Shown piece after piece: positions 15,655-25,001 of a stretch of DNA of 64,000 bases. Positions within the stretch are counted from its first letter, which is position 1. Each line of letters starts with the position of its first letter. This DNA is from Clostridia bacterium (GTDB taxonomy: Bacteria; Bacillota; Clostridia; Lachnospirales; Lachnospiraceae), in assembly GCA_910576325.1 (NCBI GenBank), contig CAJTIM010000007.1:156827-220826 (forward strand). The letters run 5' to 3'. The notes beneath the pieces were generated by a model. The model did no database searches and was not told where the DNA came from. It was given only the letters and a program-made list of their open reading frames with translations. The translations under genes were made by a program, and so were the position numbers.

Positions 15655-15868
15655 GGCTCCGAGACAGGCCGGGCGCTGAGAATTTTCCATATCCTGTGTT
15701 CGGACGGTTTGGCTGACATCTGTCTGCTCCTGGCGGACTTTGTGGGGAGGTTTTTGGGGCGTTGCCCTTTTAGATCTTGAACAAAGTTCGCCAGTATCAG
15801 ACATCTGTCGCCAAACAGCCGGACACCGGATATAGGAAAATCCTCAGCGCCCGGCCTGTCTCGGAGCC
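15655..15868. repeat. 214-bp near-perfect inverted repeat (MITE-like)
   Basis: The arms are ~88 bp (15655-15742 and 15781-15868) around a 38-bp centre. The ends read GGCTCCGAGACAGGCC and GGCCTGTCTCGGAGCC. Arms match well for most of their length, with scattered compensating or single changes. It encodes no protein. The rest of the 15606-16020 gap holds three loosely repeated phrases (TCTGCCTTGAATG, TCTGCCTTAGGTG, TCTGACTTGGGTG). Confidence 0.85.
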
Positions 15869-16020
15869 TGGGGTTGGATGTGGTACGTTGGAAAATCTGC
15901 CTTGAATGTGGCAGGTATTAAAAGTCTGCCTTAGGTGGGTTTGGTGTGGTATGTAGGGAAGTCTGACTTGGGTGGGGTGTTGGGATGGGGGTTTTAGAAT
16001 TTTGAAAGGGGAGATTGGCT

Positions 16021-17061
16021 GTGGAAGAGGTTTTGGTGGAATGGGCGAAGGCGGTACATAGGGAGAATCCGGTGGTGGATGCGCATTTGGATTTGGCGGC
16101 GGAGGTTTATAGGCGCAGGATTTATAGGGAGCGGGATGTGGTGGAGCGGAGGTATCTTCGGCGTTTTTTGGAGGCTGGGGTGAATGTTTGTGTTTCTTCG
16201 GTGTTTGTGGCTTCGGGGGATCTGCCGGAGAAGGGGCTGCATGTGGCGATGGCGCAGATTGCGGCGCTTCGGGAGGATTTGGAGCCGGTGCGGGATGTGA
16301 TTGGTGTTGTGACGAGCCGGGCGGAGCTGGAAGGGGCTTTGCGGGATGGGAGGATTGCGGTTCTTTTGTCGCTGGAGGGGCTTGATCCGGTTGGGGGGGA
16401 TCTTTATCTGCTTCGGGCTTTTTATGATCTGGGGGTGCGGGGGGCCGGGCTTACCTGGAGCCGGCCGAATGTGTTTGCCAGGGGGTGCTGTAAGGCGGGG
16501 GAGATGAAGGAGATTCGCGGAGGGCTGACGGAGCTTGGGCGGGAGGCTGTGGCGAAGATGGAGGAGCTTGGGATGTATGTGGATGTGAGCCATTTGAATA
16601 ATGATGGGTTTGCGGATGTTTTGGAGTGTGCCAAGAGGCCGTTTGTGGCAAGTCATTCGGATGCCTGGACCGTGCATGAGAATTATCGGAATCTGCGGGA
16701 TGAACAGATTGCGGCGTTGGCTTCCTGCGGAGGGGTGATTGGCGTGAATGCCTGCGGAACGATTGCAGGGGCTGCGCCTTATCCAAGGGAGGAGGCGATT
16801 GAGTGCCTTTGCCGGCATGTGGAGCATATGGTGTGTGTGGCCGGGGCGGAGCATGTGGGGTTGGGGTTTGATCTCTGTAATGGGCTTTCGGCTGCTACGC
16901 CGCGGCTTTGCTTTGAGACGGAGAAGGATGATCTTTTGCTGCATCACGGGGAGATGGTGATGCTTAGCGCCAGGCTTTTGGAGCGCGGGATGACGGAGGA
17001 TACGCTTGCGGGGGTGATTGGGGGGAATTTTCTTAGGTATTTTCGGAAGGTGCTTTTGTAG
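16021..17061 (+). CDS. Membrane dipeptidase (peptidase family M19)
   Basis: This zinc-dependent dipeptidase of the renal dipeptidase family has about 346 aa. Visible metal and catalytic elements are DAHLDLAA (HxD), the glutamate in LLSLEGLDPVGG, VDVSHLN and VASHSDAW. A GTG at 16021 gives 7-bp spacing from AAGGGGAG, while the TTG at 16015 would be only 1 bp away. The coding strand is very G-rich, with runs of GGG/GCG/GTG codons, so it stands out from dapL or the ABC genes. The frame is intact throughout. It probably cleaves dipeptides taken up or released from peptidoglycan. Confidence 0.9.
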   Translation: MEEVLVEWAKAVHRENPVVDAHLDLAAEVYRRRIYRERDVVERRYLRRFLEAGVNVCVSSVFVASGDLPEKGLHVAMAQIAALREDLEPVRDVIGVVTSRAELEGALRDGRIAVLLSLEGLDPVGGDLYLLRAFYDLGVRGAGLTWSRPNVFARGCCKAGEMKEIRGGLTELGREAVAKMEELGMYVDVSHLNNDGFADVLECAKRPFVASHSDAWTVHENYRNLRDEQIAALASCGGVIGVNACGTIAGAAPYPREEAIECLCRHVEHMVCVAGAEHVGLGFDLCNGLSAATPRLCFETEKDDLLLHHGEMVMLSARLLERGMTEDTLAGVIGGNFLRYFRKVLL

Positions 17062-17070
17062 ATAGTTTTT

Positions 17071-17841
17071 TTATAACAGTGAAAGGAAATAGCGGAGCAG
17101 GTCGGCGCCGTTTTCCATGCGGATGTCGGCGTATTCGAAACACATGCGTTCCGGGTGCCACTGGACGCCGAGGATGGGCAGGCGTTCGTGGTATATGGCT
17201 TCGATAACGAAGTCGTGGCTGTATTGAGCCACTAAAAGCCCGTCGCCGACAGCGCCTATGCCCTGGTGGTGGGCGCTGTTTGTTATGGGGGAGCTTCCGT
17301 ACAGACGCTCGGGGAAGGTTCCTCCTGCGGCTTTTGTGGGGTGGATTTTATCGCCGTTTTTGCGGATTGCGGGGATCTTATTATGTATATTTGCGGAAGG
17401 GGCGGTTGGCTGCGGCGGGGCGTATGCGTGGACGAGCTGTGAGGCTTCCGGCAAGTCCTGGAGGATGGTTCCGCCGAAGTGGATGTTTATGATCTGGAGT
17501 CCTTTGCAGATGCCGAGGATGGGCTTTTCGGCCCGGATGAAGGAATCCAGTGTCCGAAGCTGGAGGCAGTCCAGCTGTTCGTCGATGTCCCGGGAGCCTT
17601 CGTTGGCGGCTCCGAAGAGGGGCGGGGCAATGTCTCCGCCTCCGGGAAGAATAAGGCCGTCGTAGTCGTAGGGACAGTAGCTGAGCCGGGGGAGGGAGAG
17701 GGGAGGCGCCGGCTTTGTCTGGCAGGGAGCGGGAGAGGGGGCTTTGGGCGGTAAGGTGTCACAGGAGGCGCCCAGTCTTGCGAAGGCGTTTTGATAATTG
17801 ACGGTGGAATCGGCGTATCCGGCGATCAAAAGTTTTTTCAT
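17071..17841 (-). CDS. Gamma-glutamyl-gamma-aminobutyrate hydrolase family protein (class I glutamine amidotransferase-like, peptidase C26)
   Basis: This 256-aa PuuD-type hydrolase has the catalytic triad in its usual places. The nucleophile Cys lies in GICKGLQ, and the His-Glu pair in VQWHPER near residue 230. The oxyanion strand LILPGGGDIAP and the HHQ motif are typical of the C26 group. A proline-rich insert near residues 30-50 is unusual. It converges with the dipeptidase gene, 9 bp apart. The substrate is unknown, but both neighbours act on small peptides or gamma-glutamyl compounds. The start ATG 17841 has a GGAGAC-like site. Confidence 0.9.
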   Translation of the reverse strand: MKKLLIAGYADSTVNYQNAFARLGASCDTLPPKAPSPAPCQTKPAPPLSLPRLSYCPYDYDGLILPGGGDIAPPLFGAANEGSRDIDEQLDCLQLRTLDSFIRAEKPILGICKGLQIINIHFGGTILQDLPEASQLVHAYAPPQPTAPSANIHNKIPAIRKNGDKIHPTKAAGGTFPERLYGSSPITNSAHHQGIGAVGDGLLVAQYSHDFVIEAIYHERLPILGVQWHPERMCFEYADIRMENGADLLRYFLSLL

Positions 17842-18045
17842 GGTAAGGTCTCCTTATGCAGATTCAATGGGGATATCCTCGCGGACAAGAGGACGCTTGC
17901 CTTTTGTCTTTCTGAGGGTATGGAATGAAGATAAAACAGGGTTTTATAAAATATATGAAAAAGTATGAAGAAAAAGACGAGCTGTTTTCGTTATACTTTT
18001 TAGAACCGTGTTTTGATGTGGATTCCTTGTAATCCTGCGAAGTGT

Positions 18046-18077
18046 GTTACTGGTCACGGAGTGAACAGTAACTTTTT
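18046..18077 (+). repeat. Terminator-like hairpin, family C repeat, in the 17.8-18.3 kb gap
   Basis: GTTACTG-G-TCAC-GGA-GTGA-A-CAGTAAC followed by five T. No plus-strand gene ends nearby. A closely related phrase (TTACTGTTCGCTCCGTGA) occurs in inverse orientation at 49167-49184. The rest of the 470-bp gap (17842-18312) has an AT-rich hairpin TTGTATTA/TAATACAA near 18150 and no gene. Confidence 0.55.
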
Positions 18078-18312
18078 GGGAAATGAAGAAATTGGGAATT
18101 AAAACTTAAGATTTTATGAAATCTATTGATCTTATGGATAAATGTGTTATTGTATTATTCAAGTAATACAAAAGAAGATATTTTTGCAGCAAGCCGTAAT
18201 ATTTTTTTAGTATATGAATCCATTTTCAAATCTGTGTATTTGCGGCCGGAGATTCGGCCCAAGGTGTGGGGGAAGAATATTGCGGAACGAAAAAATAAGA
18301 AGGAGGAGCGGT

Positions 18313-19005
18313 ATGAGCGCACTCGTGGAGGTAAGCGATATCTGCAAGGTCTACAATCCGGGAGAAAATGAAGTGCGGGCGCTGGACCATGTGAGCCTTA
18401 CCATTGACAAAGGAGAATTTGTAGCTATCATCGGCCAGTCCGGTTCCGGCAAATCCACGCTGATGAATATGCTTGGCTGTCTGGATGTCCCGACCTCCGG
18501 GAAATATTACCTGAACGGAAAGGATGTTTCCAAGCTTACGGATGATGAGCAGTCGGATATCCGCAATCTGGAGATTGGCTTTATCTTTCAGGGCTTTAAT
18601 CTGATCAGCAATCTGACGGCTATTGAAAATGTGGAGCTTCCGCTGATTTACAGGGGTGTGGGCAAACGGGAACGTCATAAGCTTGCGGTGGACGCCCTTA
18701 AGATTGTGGGCCTGTCCCACCGTCTCAATCACCGGCCGAATGAAATGTCCGGCGGACAGCAGCAGAGGGTTGCCATTGCAAGAGCCATTGCAGCCAAGCC
18801 GCCGGTGATACTGGCCGACGAGCCTACGGGTAATCTGGACTCGGCGTCCAGTAAGGAAATTTTGCAGATTCTGAAAGAGCTGTATGTGGGCGGCAGAACG
18901 GTGATTCTGATTACCCACGACGACGGCATTGCGGCTCAGGCAAAGCGGGTGATCCGCATCATGGACGGAAAGATAGAATCTGATAAAACGCTGGAGCAGA
19001 ATTGA
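18313..19005 (+). CDS. ABC transporter ATP-binding protein (MacB/LolD type)
   Basis: This 230-aa ATPase has Walker A GQSGSGKST, Q-loop FIFQGFNL, signature MSGGQQQR, Walker B VILADEPTG and the H-loop THDD. The EPTGNLD phrase is typical of MacB/LolD/FtsE ATPases. The ATG at 18313 follows AGGAGGAGCGGT, and upstream in-frame codons are not used. It heads a three-gene operon with a membrane fusion protein and a FtsX-type permease, the Gram-positive MacAB-like layout used for exporting peptides or lipids and for antibiotic defence. Confidence 0.95.
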   Translation: MSALVEVSDICKVYNPGENEVRALDHVSLTIDKGEFVAIIGQSGSGKSTLMNMLGCLDVPTSGKYYLNGKDVSKLTDDEQSDIRNLEIGFIFQGFNLISNLTAIENVELPLIYRGVGKRERHKLAVDALKIVGLSHRLNHRPNEMSGGQQQRVAIARAIAAKPPVILADEPTGNLDSASSKEILQILKELYVGGRTVILITHDDGIAAQAKRVIRIMDGKIESDKTLEQN

Positions 19006-19062
19006 GTATGCCAATCTGAGAAAACAGCTTCAATCTGATATGGAAAATGAGGAGAATCGGTG

Positions 19063-20727
19063 ATGTTTAGAAGAAAAAAGAATGAGCAGGAAGCGGAAAT
19101 GACAGTGGAGGAGAGAAGCCCCCTGGATGAGTGGGAGGATTCCTTACAGGAGGATTTGGGAGGAAAGCCGAAGAAACGCCTTTTCTTTTGGAAAAAGAAA
19201 GAAGGGGCGGAAGAAATGACCCCGGAGCAGAAGAAAAAGCGCAGAAAGCGTCTGATTATCGGCGGGATCGTAGTTGTGATTCTGGCTTTGAATATTGTGC
19301 CGAAGCTTTTTGCACCGGAGGTTCTGCCGGTCGTAAGCGTAGCGGAGGCTTACCAGGGAACGGTGGAACAGACCATCGAGGGAAGCGGAAGCGTGAAGTC
19401 GGAGCAGGTAAAGACGTATTTTTCTCCCGTATCGGCTACGGTTTCCGAGTTTGATCTGAAGGTGGGCGATACGGTGGAGGCAGGCTCTACGCTTCTGACT
19501 TATGATGCGGCGGAATTAGAGGATCTCTATCAGCAGGCAGAGCTGACAGGAAGTGCCGCAGGCTATGGCTATCAGGATGCCATTACAAGAGATAATAAAA
19601 ATGTATCCGAGTATAATCGTTCCTCGTCAGCTCTGGGAATTTTGGAGCAGCAGGTGGAGGATGAGAAGAATGAATATGAGCATGTGCAGGATCGCATTAC
19701 GGAGTATACGGAAAAGCAGGCGGCCTCATCCATAGAGCTGAACAACCGACAGATTGAGTTAGAGGATGCAAATATTGAGCTTAGGACGGCGCAGACACGG
19801 CTGGAGGAGCTGGAGAAGGCTACACCGTCAGATGTATCGGAGGAGAAAGCAGCTCTTCAGGCAGCCATAGCATCAGCAACAGCAAAGCGGAATAATGCTC
19901 AGAAGCGGATTGAAGAAGAACAGAACAATCTCAACGAGATCAATGAAAAGCTGAATAAATATCAGGATCGTTTGAAAGATTCTTCGGAAGAGCTTGAAAA
20001 GCTTCAGACCAATAAGGCAAAGGAGGAAGGAATCAAGGATTCTACGGATGCTTCCAGACTGACCTCGGCAGCCCGCAATGAGCTTTCCGCCAATAATAAT
20101 TTGAGCAATCTCAATGCGCAGATGACCAAGGACGAGATCAATGAAGGAAAGGCCGGAATCCGGGCGGAATTTTCCGGTGTGGTTACGGAAGTGACGGCAG
20201 TTGCCGGCGGTCCCGCGGCTAAGGGCGGGAGCCTCTTTACCGTGGCAAGCAATGAGGATGTTGTGGTAGATATGTCCGTAACAAGATTTGACCTGGAAAA
20301 GCTGGAGGTGGGCCAGAGCGCCGAAATCAATCTGGCTGGAAAAACCTACACCGGAAAGGTGAGCAAGCTGAGCCGTCTGGCGGCGGAGAACAGCAAGGGA
20401 ACGCCGGTAGTCAGCGCCGAGATACATATTGACAACCCGGACGAGAACATTTACCTGGGACTGGAGGCTAAGGTGGCAGTAAGCGGCCGCAAAGCGGAAA
20501 ATGTGGTTGTAGTTCCGGTGGAGGCAGTCAATACAGGCGTGGACGGAAGCTTCTGCTATGTGGTGGATGAGAACGGCGTCGTTGCCGTAAGAGAAGTGGT
20601 GACCGGCCTTGCATCCTCTATGGAGGTTGAGATTCAGTCAGGCTTAAGCGCCGGAGATAAGGTTATCCGCAATACCACCGGAATGTTGGTGGAAGAGGGG
20701 ATGAGAGTTACGGCTGTGGAGGAATAG
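19063..20727 (+). CDS. HlyD/MacA-type membrane fusion protein
   Basis: This 554-aa protein has a charged cytoplasmic N-terminus (~1-63, Lys/Glu-rich) and one membrane helix (about 64-82, LIIGGIVVVILALNIV). A split biotinyl-lipoyl-like domain with SGSVKSEQVKTYFSP and GDTVEAGSTLLTYD follows. A long coiled coil spans about 190-345 (EDEKNEYEHVQDRI, LEDANIELRTAQTRLEELEKA). The second lipoyl half and a beta-barrel follow, with IRAEFSGVVTEV and PVEAV blocks. ATG 19063 follows GAGGAGAATCGGTG. It links the ATPase and permease as the extracytoplasmic adaptor. The cytoplasmic extension is longer than usual for MacA. Confidence 0.92.
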   Translation: MFRRKKNEQEAEMTVEERSPLDEWEDSLQEDLGGKPKKRLFFWKKKEGAEEMTPEQKKKRRKRLIIGGIVVVILALNIVPKLFAPEVLPVVSVAEAYQGTVEQTIEGSGSVKSEQVKTYFSPVSATVSEFDLKVGDTVEAGSTLLTYDAAELEDLYQQAELTGSAAGYGYQDAITRDNKNVSEYNRSSSALGILEQQVEDEKNEYEHVQDRITEYTEKQAASSIELNNRQIELEDANIELRTAQTRLEELEKATPSDVSEEKAALQAAIASATAKRNNAQKRIEEEQNNLNEINEKLNKYQDRLKDSSEELEKLQTNKAKEEGIKDSTDASRLTSAARNELSANNNLSNLNAQMTKDEINEGKAGIRAEFSGVVTEVTAVAGGPAAKGGSLFTVASNEDVVVDMSVTRFDLEKLEVGQSAEINLAGKTYTGKVSKLSRLAAENSKGTPVVSAEIHIDNPDENIYLGLEAKVAVSGRKAENVVVVPVEAVNTGVDGSFCYVVDENGVVAVREVVTGLASSMEVEIQSGLSAGDKVIRNTTGMLVEEGMRVTAVEE

Positions 20728-20729
20728 AG

Positions 20730-21959
20730 ATGGCACAATTACTGGAATATATAAAAATGGCCGTGGATAATATCCGGGCCAACAAGGGCCGTTCCATTCT
20801 GACCATGCTTGGAATTATCATCGGTATTTCTTCGGTTATTATGATTATGTCCATCGGCCAGGGAGCTAAGGGAGAGATCAGCGATCAGCTCAATGCCGCT
20901 GTGGGCGGACAGATCTTTATCAGCGGCGCCTACGGGGACAGCGATTTGATTTACCTCACCCCGGAGGATCTGGAGGCTATCCGGGGCGTGGAAGGCGTCA
21001 AAGGCGTAACGCCCAATGACAGCATGTCCGGAAAGCTGATTTCCCCCAGAGACATTGAGTTTGATGTGGGAATTACCACGGGAACGGAGGATTTGAAATA
21101 CACCCACAATCCGGAGATGAAGTACGGCCGTTATTTTACGGATTCCGATGTGGAGGCTATGAATCTGGTAGCGGTTATCGGCGAAGGGGATGCCCGGAAG
21201 CTTTTCGGCACGGACGATGTGGTGGGAATGAGCGTGGAGGCGACCGTCTACGACACGACCCAGGAGATTACCATGATCGGAGTTATCAAAGAGGAGCAGT
21301 CCGACGACGGCGGACTTGTGAACGCCATGATGTATAATTCCAACCGTGTTTCGCTCTATATGCCTTATACGGCCAACTATGCTTTTGGGTATATTCTGGA
21401 TGAATTTTACGGTATTTTTGTAGTTGCGGACACCGGTTACAGCAGTGTGGCGGTGAGCAGCGAGATTGTAAGCCTTCTGGAGCGCAGATATCGTGTCCAG
21501 GGGGAGGATAAGTTCTATGTGGAGGATGCGGAGAGCCAGATTAAGATGATGACGGATGTGCTGGATATGCTGACTGCCTTTATCGCATTTGTGGCGGCCA
21601 TTGCCCTTCTGGTAGGCGGCATCGGCGTTATGAATATTATGCTGGTGTCCGTAACCGAGCGGACCAGGGAGATTGGTATCCGAAAAGCCCTGGGAGCCAG
21701 AACGCGGTCCATTATGATGCAGTTTCTGTCAGAATCAGCCATTATTACGGCTATGGGCGGTATCATCGGAATTGTTCTGGGGATTGCGGGAGCCAAGGCT
21801 ATCTGTTCGCTGCCAATGCTCGGCTTCCCGGCCAGAATCAGTATTTCCACGATTGTCCTGGCAACCTTCTTTTCCTCCTGTGTGGGAATTTTCTTCGGAA
21901 TCTATCCGGCAAGGAAGGCGGCGAAGTTAAGTCCGATTGAGGCGCTTAGAAGGAATTAG
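20730..21959 (+). CDS. MacB-like FtsX-fold ABC permease
   Basis: This 409-aa permease has a first helix at about 20-45 (ILTMLGIIIGISSVIMIMSIGQG). A MacB periplasmic-core-like extracytoplasmic domain (about 48-275) follows, and three FtsX helices in the last 130 residues. VSVTERTREIGIRKALGART is the family hallmark coupling segment. It starts 2 bp after the adaptor gene and ends the operon. A hairpin at 21983 follows. Confidence 0.94.
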   Translation: MAQLLEYIKMAVDNIRANKGRSILTMLGIIIGISSVIMIMSIGQGAKGEISDQLNAAVGGQIFISGAYGDSDLIYLTPEDLEAIRGVEGVKGVTPNDSMSGKLISPRDIEFDVGITTGTEDLKYTHNPEMKYGRYFTDSDVEAMNLVAVIGEGDARKLFGTDDVVGMSVEATVYDTTQEITMIGVIKEEQSDDGGLVNAMMYNSNRVSLYMPYTANYAFGYILDEFYGIFVVADTGYSSVAVSSEIVSLLERRYRVQGEDKFYVEDAESQIKMMTDVLDMLTAFIAFVAAIALLVGGIGVMNIMLVSVTERTREIGIRKALGARTRSIMMQFLSESAIITAMGGIIGIVLGIAGAKAICSLPMLGFPARISISTIVLATFFSSCVGIFFGIYPARKAAKLSPIEALRRN

Positions 21960-21982
21960 ATTTTTTAAGGAAAGTAATAGTC

Positions 21983-22018
21983 TGCCCCCGGTACTCACAA
22001 AGTGATATGCCGGGGGCA
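21983..22018. terminator. GC-rich hairpin between convergent genes
   Basis: TGCCCCCGG pairs with CCGGGGGCA around a 17-nt loop, followed by ATTTAATT. It lies between the permease and the convergent kinase gene and probably ends transcription from the left. The T-tract is imperfect. Confidence 0.65.
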
Positions 22019-22061
22019 ATTTAATTGATAAGAAATATGTCCGGGTCATTTAAAATTTAGA

Positions 22062-24608
22062 TTATTTCAAATATTGTTTTAAGATTCGTGCAACCTCCTC
22101 CACATCAATCGGCTTTGCCATATGGGCGTTCATACCGCTGTCCAGACAATGCCGGATATCGTCGGCAAACACGTCGGCGCTCATAGCCAGAATGGGGATG
22201 GCGGCGGCGTCCGGCCGGTCAAGGGCGCGGATGGCTTCCGTAGCCTCAAAGCCGGTCATAAAGGGCATCCGCAGATCCATCAGAATCGCGTCATACCAGC
22301 CGGTCTTTGAGCTTTCGAATTTTTCCAGACAGATTTTTCCGTTTTCCGCCCAGTCCAGGGAAAGTCCCAGATCCGAGAGAAGCTCATTGGCAATCTCCCA
22401 GTTCAGATCATTGTCCTCAGCCAGAAGAATACGCTTTCCGGTAAAGTCTACGGGAGCCGTGATATTCTCCGCCGGTTTTTGCGTCTCCCCTCCGGCAAAC
22501 TGGCGGAGGGCGAAAAACAGGGTGGAGCGGAACAGAGGCTTGGAGATAAAACCGCTGATTCCTGCTTCTATGGCTTCAATCGTCAAATCGCTGCGATCCC
22601 CGGCGGAAATAAGAAGGATGGGCACCTCGCTTCCGCAGCGGGCACGAAGCCGGCGCGCCGTTTCCAGACTGTCTGTTACAAGCAGTGTCCGATCCAGGAG
22701 AATGATATCGTATTCCTGATTCTGGGCCTGGCGCTTTTCCACCATCTCAAGAGCCGTATCCCCGTCGACGGCCCAGTCTGCCCGGACGCCCAGAGACTTT
22801 AAGGAGGTTACGGCGCTTTCGCAGACCATTTCATCGTCGTCTATAATCAGAAGATTCCAGTTGGGAAGAACCATGTTTCCGTCTTTATCAATGGCCCGCT
22901 CCATATCCAGGGTAATGTGAAACTCCGTCCCCTTGCCGGGGGCGCTGTCTACCGCAATGGTTCCGCCCATAGCGTCTACAATATACTTGGTAATGGACAT
23001 GCCCAGGCCGGCTCCCTCGGTTTTCTGAACACGGGCATTGTCCTCGCGGATAAAGGAGTCAAAGATTTTACTCTGAAATTCCTTTGTCATGCCGATGCCG
23101 TTGTCCTTCACACGCAGGTGGGTGCGGATGTAGTGATTGCCCCGGGGAGACGGCTCTTCATAGAGTACCACCTGGATGCTTCCGCCTTCGGGGGTGAATT
23201 TGACGGCATTTCCCAGAAGATTCAGAAGAATCTGGTTCAGACGGAGACTGTCGCCGCATACATTTTCCACGGAAATATCCTGGATATACACGTTAAAATA
23301 CTGCTGCTTTTCCCGGATCTGCGGCTGCATAATATTAACAATCCCCTGCATAATATCTTTCAGGGAAATCTGTTCAATGTTCAGGATCATCTTTCCGCTC
23401 TCGATCTTGGACATATCCAGGACATCGTTGATCAGCCCCAGAAGATGCCGGCTGGAGGCGGTAATCTGCTTTAAGCAATGCTGCACCTGCTGGGTGTTTT
23501 CGATGTTGGCGGAGGCAATGGCCGTCATACCTACGATACCGTTCATGGGCGTGCGGATATCGTGGCTCATATTGGAGAGAAATTCGCTTTTGGCCTTGTT
23601 TGCCTGCTCGGCGGTCCGGCGTGCGGCATCCAGAGCACGGAGCTGCTTTTTCGTCAGACGGAAATAGCCCAAGAATACCAGAAGCAGCGCGCCCAGAACA
23701 AGCAGGCAGCTGCTTAGGGCGGACACATTCCACTGATTTCCCAGCTTATCAATGGATTCGTCCAGCGCGCCGTAGGGCATGGACAGAAGCAGATACCATT
23801 CGGAATCGGGAAGACGGGTACAGTAGAGATTCCTCCGTTCGCCTTCAATGGAAATGGTACTGGAGTAATCCTGATTCCGCTTCATGGCGGTCTGTATCTC
23901 GCTTAAGTATTGTCCGACATCTTTTTCGGGGGTGCTGTCGTAAAGCTCCCGGATACGGTCAAAGTAATTTTCTCCCTTCACGCCGTTTCCGTGAATGATA
24001 AAGCTGCCGTCCTGACGAATGACCGTATAGTTGATCATGGGATCATCCATATTGAGGGACAGGGTTTCTCCTATGTAGCTGCTGGGGAGACCGGCCACCA
24101 GGGCAAGACACTGCCGTCCGTTTTCTAAGGTATAGGCGGCGGGGATTCCCATAAGGATAATGTCATTTCCCAGGGTATCGGTTCCCACGGCGACTTTGCC
24201 CTCGCCGTTGCTTAGGGACTTTTGGAAAGCTTCCGGATCGGTTAAAGCGACCTGGGAGCCGTAGATCATGTCAAAGCCGCCCTCGCTGGTGTAGAATCCC
24301 AGGTAATCGAAGCCTCTGGCCCTTGCATTGCCGGTCAGGGATGCCAGGGCGGAGGTATCCACCTTTGAACTGGCCGGCGGCACGGAGTCCACCAGGGCGC
24401 CTACCTGGGAAAGCCGCAGTTCTATAATGGTTTTAAAATGCATATCCACCTGTTTGCTCATGCCTGCCATGTAGATTTCGCCGATCTCCTGAATGGTTTT
24501 GGCGCTCCGCCGGTTCATCCGGGCAGCCAGGGAGGTGAAGACGAAAACACAGAGAATGGACACAACAATGAGGCTGATGGTTAAGAATCGGGTTGTTTTG
24601 TTTTTCAA
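22062..24608 (-). CDS. Hybrid sensor histidine kinase with two receiver domains
   Basis: This 848-aa protein has an N-terminal helix (~8-30) and a Cache-like extracytoplasmic region (~35-290, with [12 protein letters not shown] and [10 protein letters not shown] phrases). A second helix lies at ~295-315. HisKA follows with H349 in [12 protein letters not shown], then HATPase ([27 protein letters not shown]). Receiver 1 (~605-720) starts with LIIDDDE and has Asp in [10 protein letters not shown], where the usual LMDxxMP is degenerate. Receiver 2 (~730-845) has AILMDLRMP. No Hpt domain is visible. It starts with TTG, 9 bp after AGGAGG. It stands alone without a cognate DNA-binding regulator, so its output partner is unknown. 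Confidence 0.9.
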   Translation of the reverse strand: MKNKTTRFLTISLIVVSILCVFVFTSLAARMNRRSAKTIQEIGEIYMAGMSKQVDMHFKTIIELRLSQVGALVDSVPPASSKVDTSALASLTGNARARGFDYLGFYTSEGGFDMIYGSQVALTDPEAFQKSLSNGEGKVAVGTDTLGNDIILMGIPAAYTLENGRQCLALVAGLPSSYIGETLSLNMDDPMINYTVIRQDGSFIIHGNGVKGENYFDRIRELYDSTPEKDVGQYLSEIQTAMKRNQDYSSTISIEGERRNLYCTRLPDSEWYLLLSMPYGALDESIDKLGNQWNVSALSSCLLVLGALLLVFLGYFRLTKKQLRALDAARRTAEQANKAKSEFLSNMSHDIRTPMNGIVGMTAIASANIENTQQVQHCLKQITASSRHLLGLINDVLDMSKIESGKMILNIEQISLKDIMQGIVNIMQPQIREKQQYFNVYIQDISVENVCGDSLRLNQILLNLLGNAVKFTPEGGSIQVVLYEEPSPRGNHYIRTHLRVKDNGIGMTKEFQSKIFDSFIREDNARVQKTEGAGLGMSITKYIVDAMGGTIAVDSAPGKGTEFHITLDMERAIDKDGNMVLPNWNLLIIDDDEMVCESAVTSLKSLGVRADWAVDGDTALEMVEKRQAQNQEYDIILLDRTLLVTDSLETARRLRARCGSEVPILLISAGDRSDLTIEAIEAGISGFISKPLFRSTLFFALRQFAGGETQKPAENITAPVDFTGKRILLAEDNDLNWEIANELLSDLGLSLDWAENGKICLEKFESSKTGWYDAILMDLRMPFMTGFEATEAIRALDRPDAAAIPILAMSADVFADDIRHCLDSGMNAHMAKPIDVEEVARILKQYLK

Positions 24609-24803
24609 GCTTTGCTGCCTCCTGTTTCAGTTCCGTAATATCCCGGCCGGTATACCATATGAAATCATTTTCCGGCTGTAAATGCGTACATATGTAAAGA
24701 TTTGTACATAGTGAGAGATAGTGCGGATTTCGGTTCTATTATATCTTTATTCAATTTATCACAAATGGTAAGAAAAGTATAGTATGCGCTTGGAAAAAAC
24801 CGG

Positions 24804-24832
24804 TTGACACGGTCGGGCAGTTGTGATAAGAT
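24804..24832 (+). promoter_or_regulatory. Promoter of the infC operon
   Basis: Perfect TTGACA (24804-24809), a 17-bp spacer and TAAGAT (24827-24832). Confidence 0.85.
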
Positions 24833-25001
24833 ATTCGAGTGACAGCAAGCAGAGTATCCACTCTCACCTCAGCGCAGACAGGCGACTCGGGTTTATATCT
24901 GATAGAATAAGGCGTTTTGTATGCCTTGTGATCCGGTATGTTTAAGTGGATAGTCTGACTATCCACTTTTTTTGGATATTTCTTTTAAGGAGGGTATTAC
25001 T
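24833..25001 (+). promoter_or_regulatory. L20-type autoregulatory leader of infC-rpmI-rplT
   Basis: The leader ends in an intrinsic terminator, AAGTGGATAG (24944-24953) with CTATCCACTT (24959-24968) and seven T. It lies just before the infC ribosome site. An upstream GTATCCACT (24854-24862) is complementary to the left arm of the terminator and can form the antiterminator. This matches the known Firmicute L20 leader, where free L20 favours the terminator. The remainder of the 24609-25001 gap carries only the promoter and AT-rich DNA. Confidence 0.8.
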
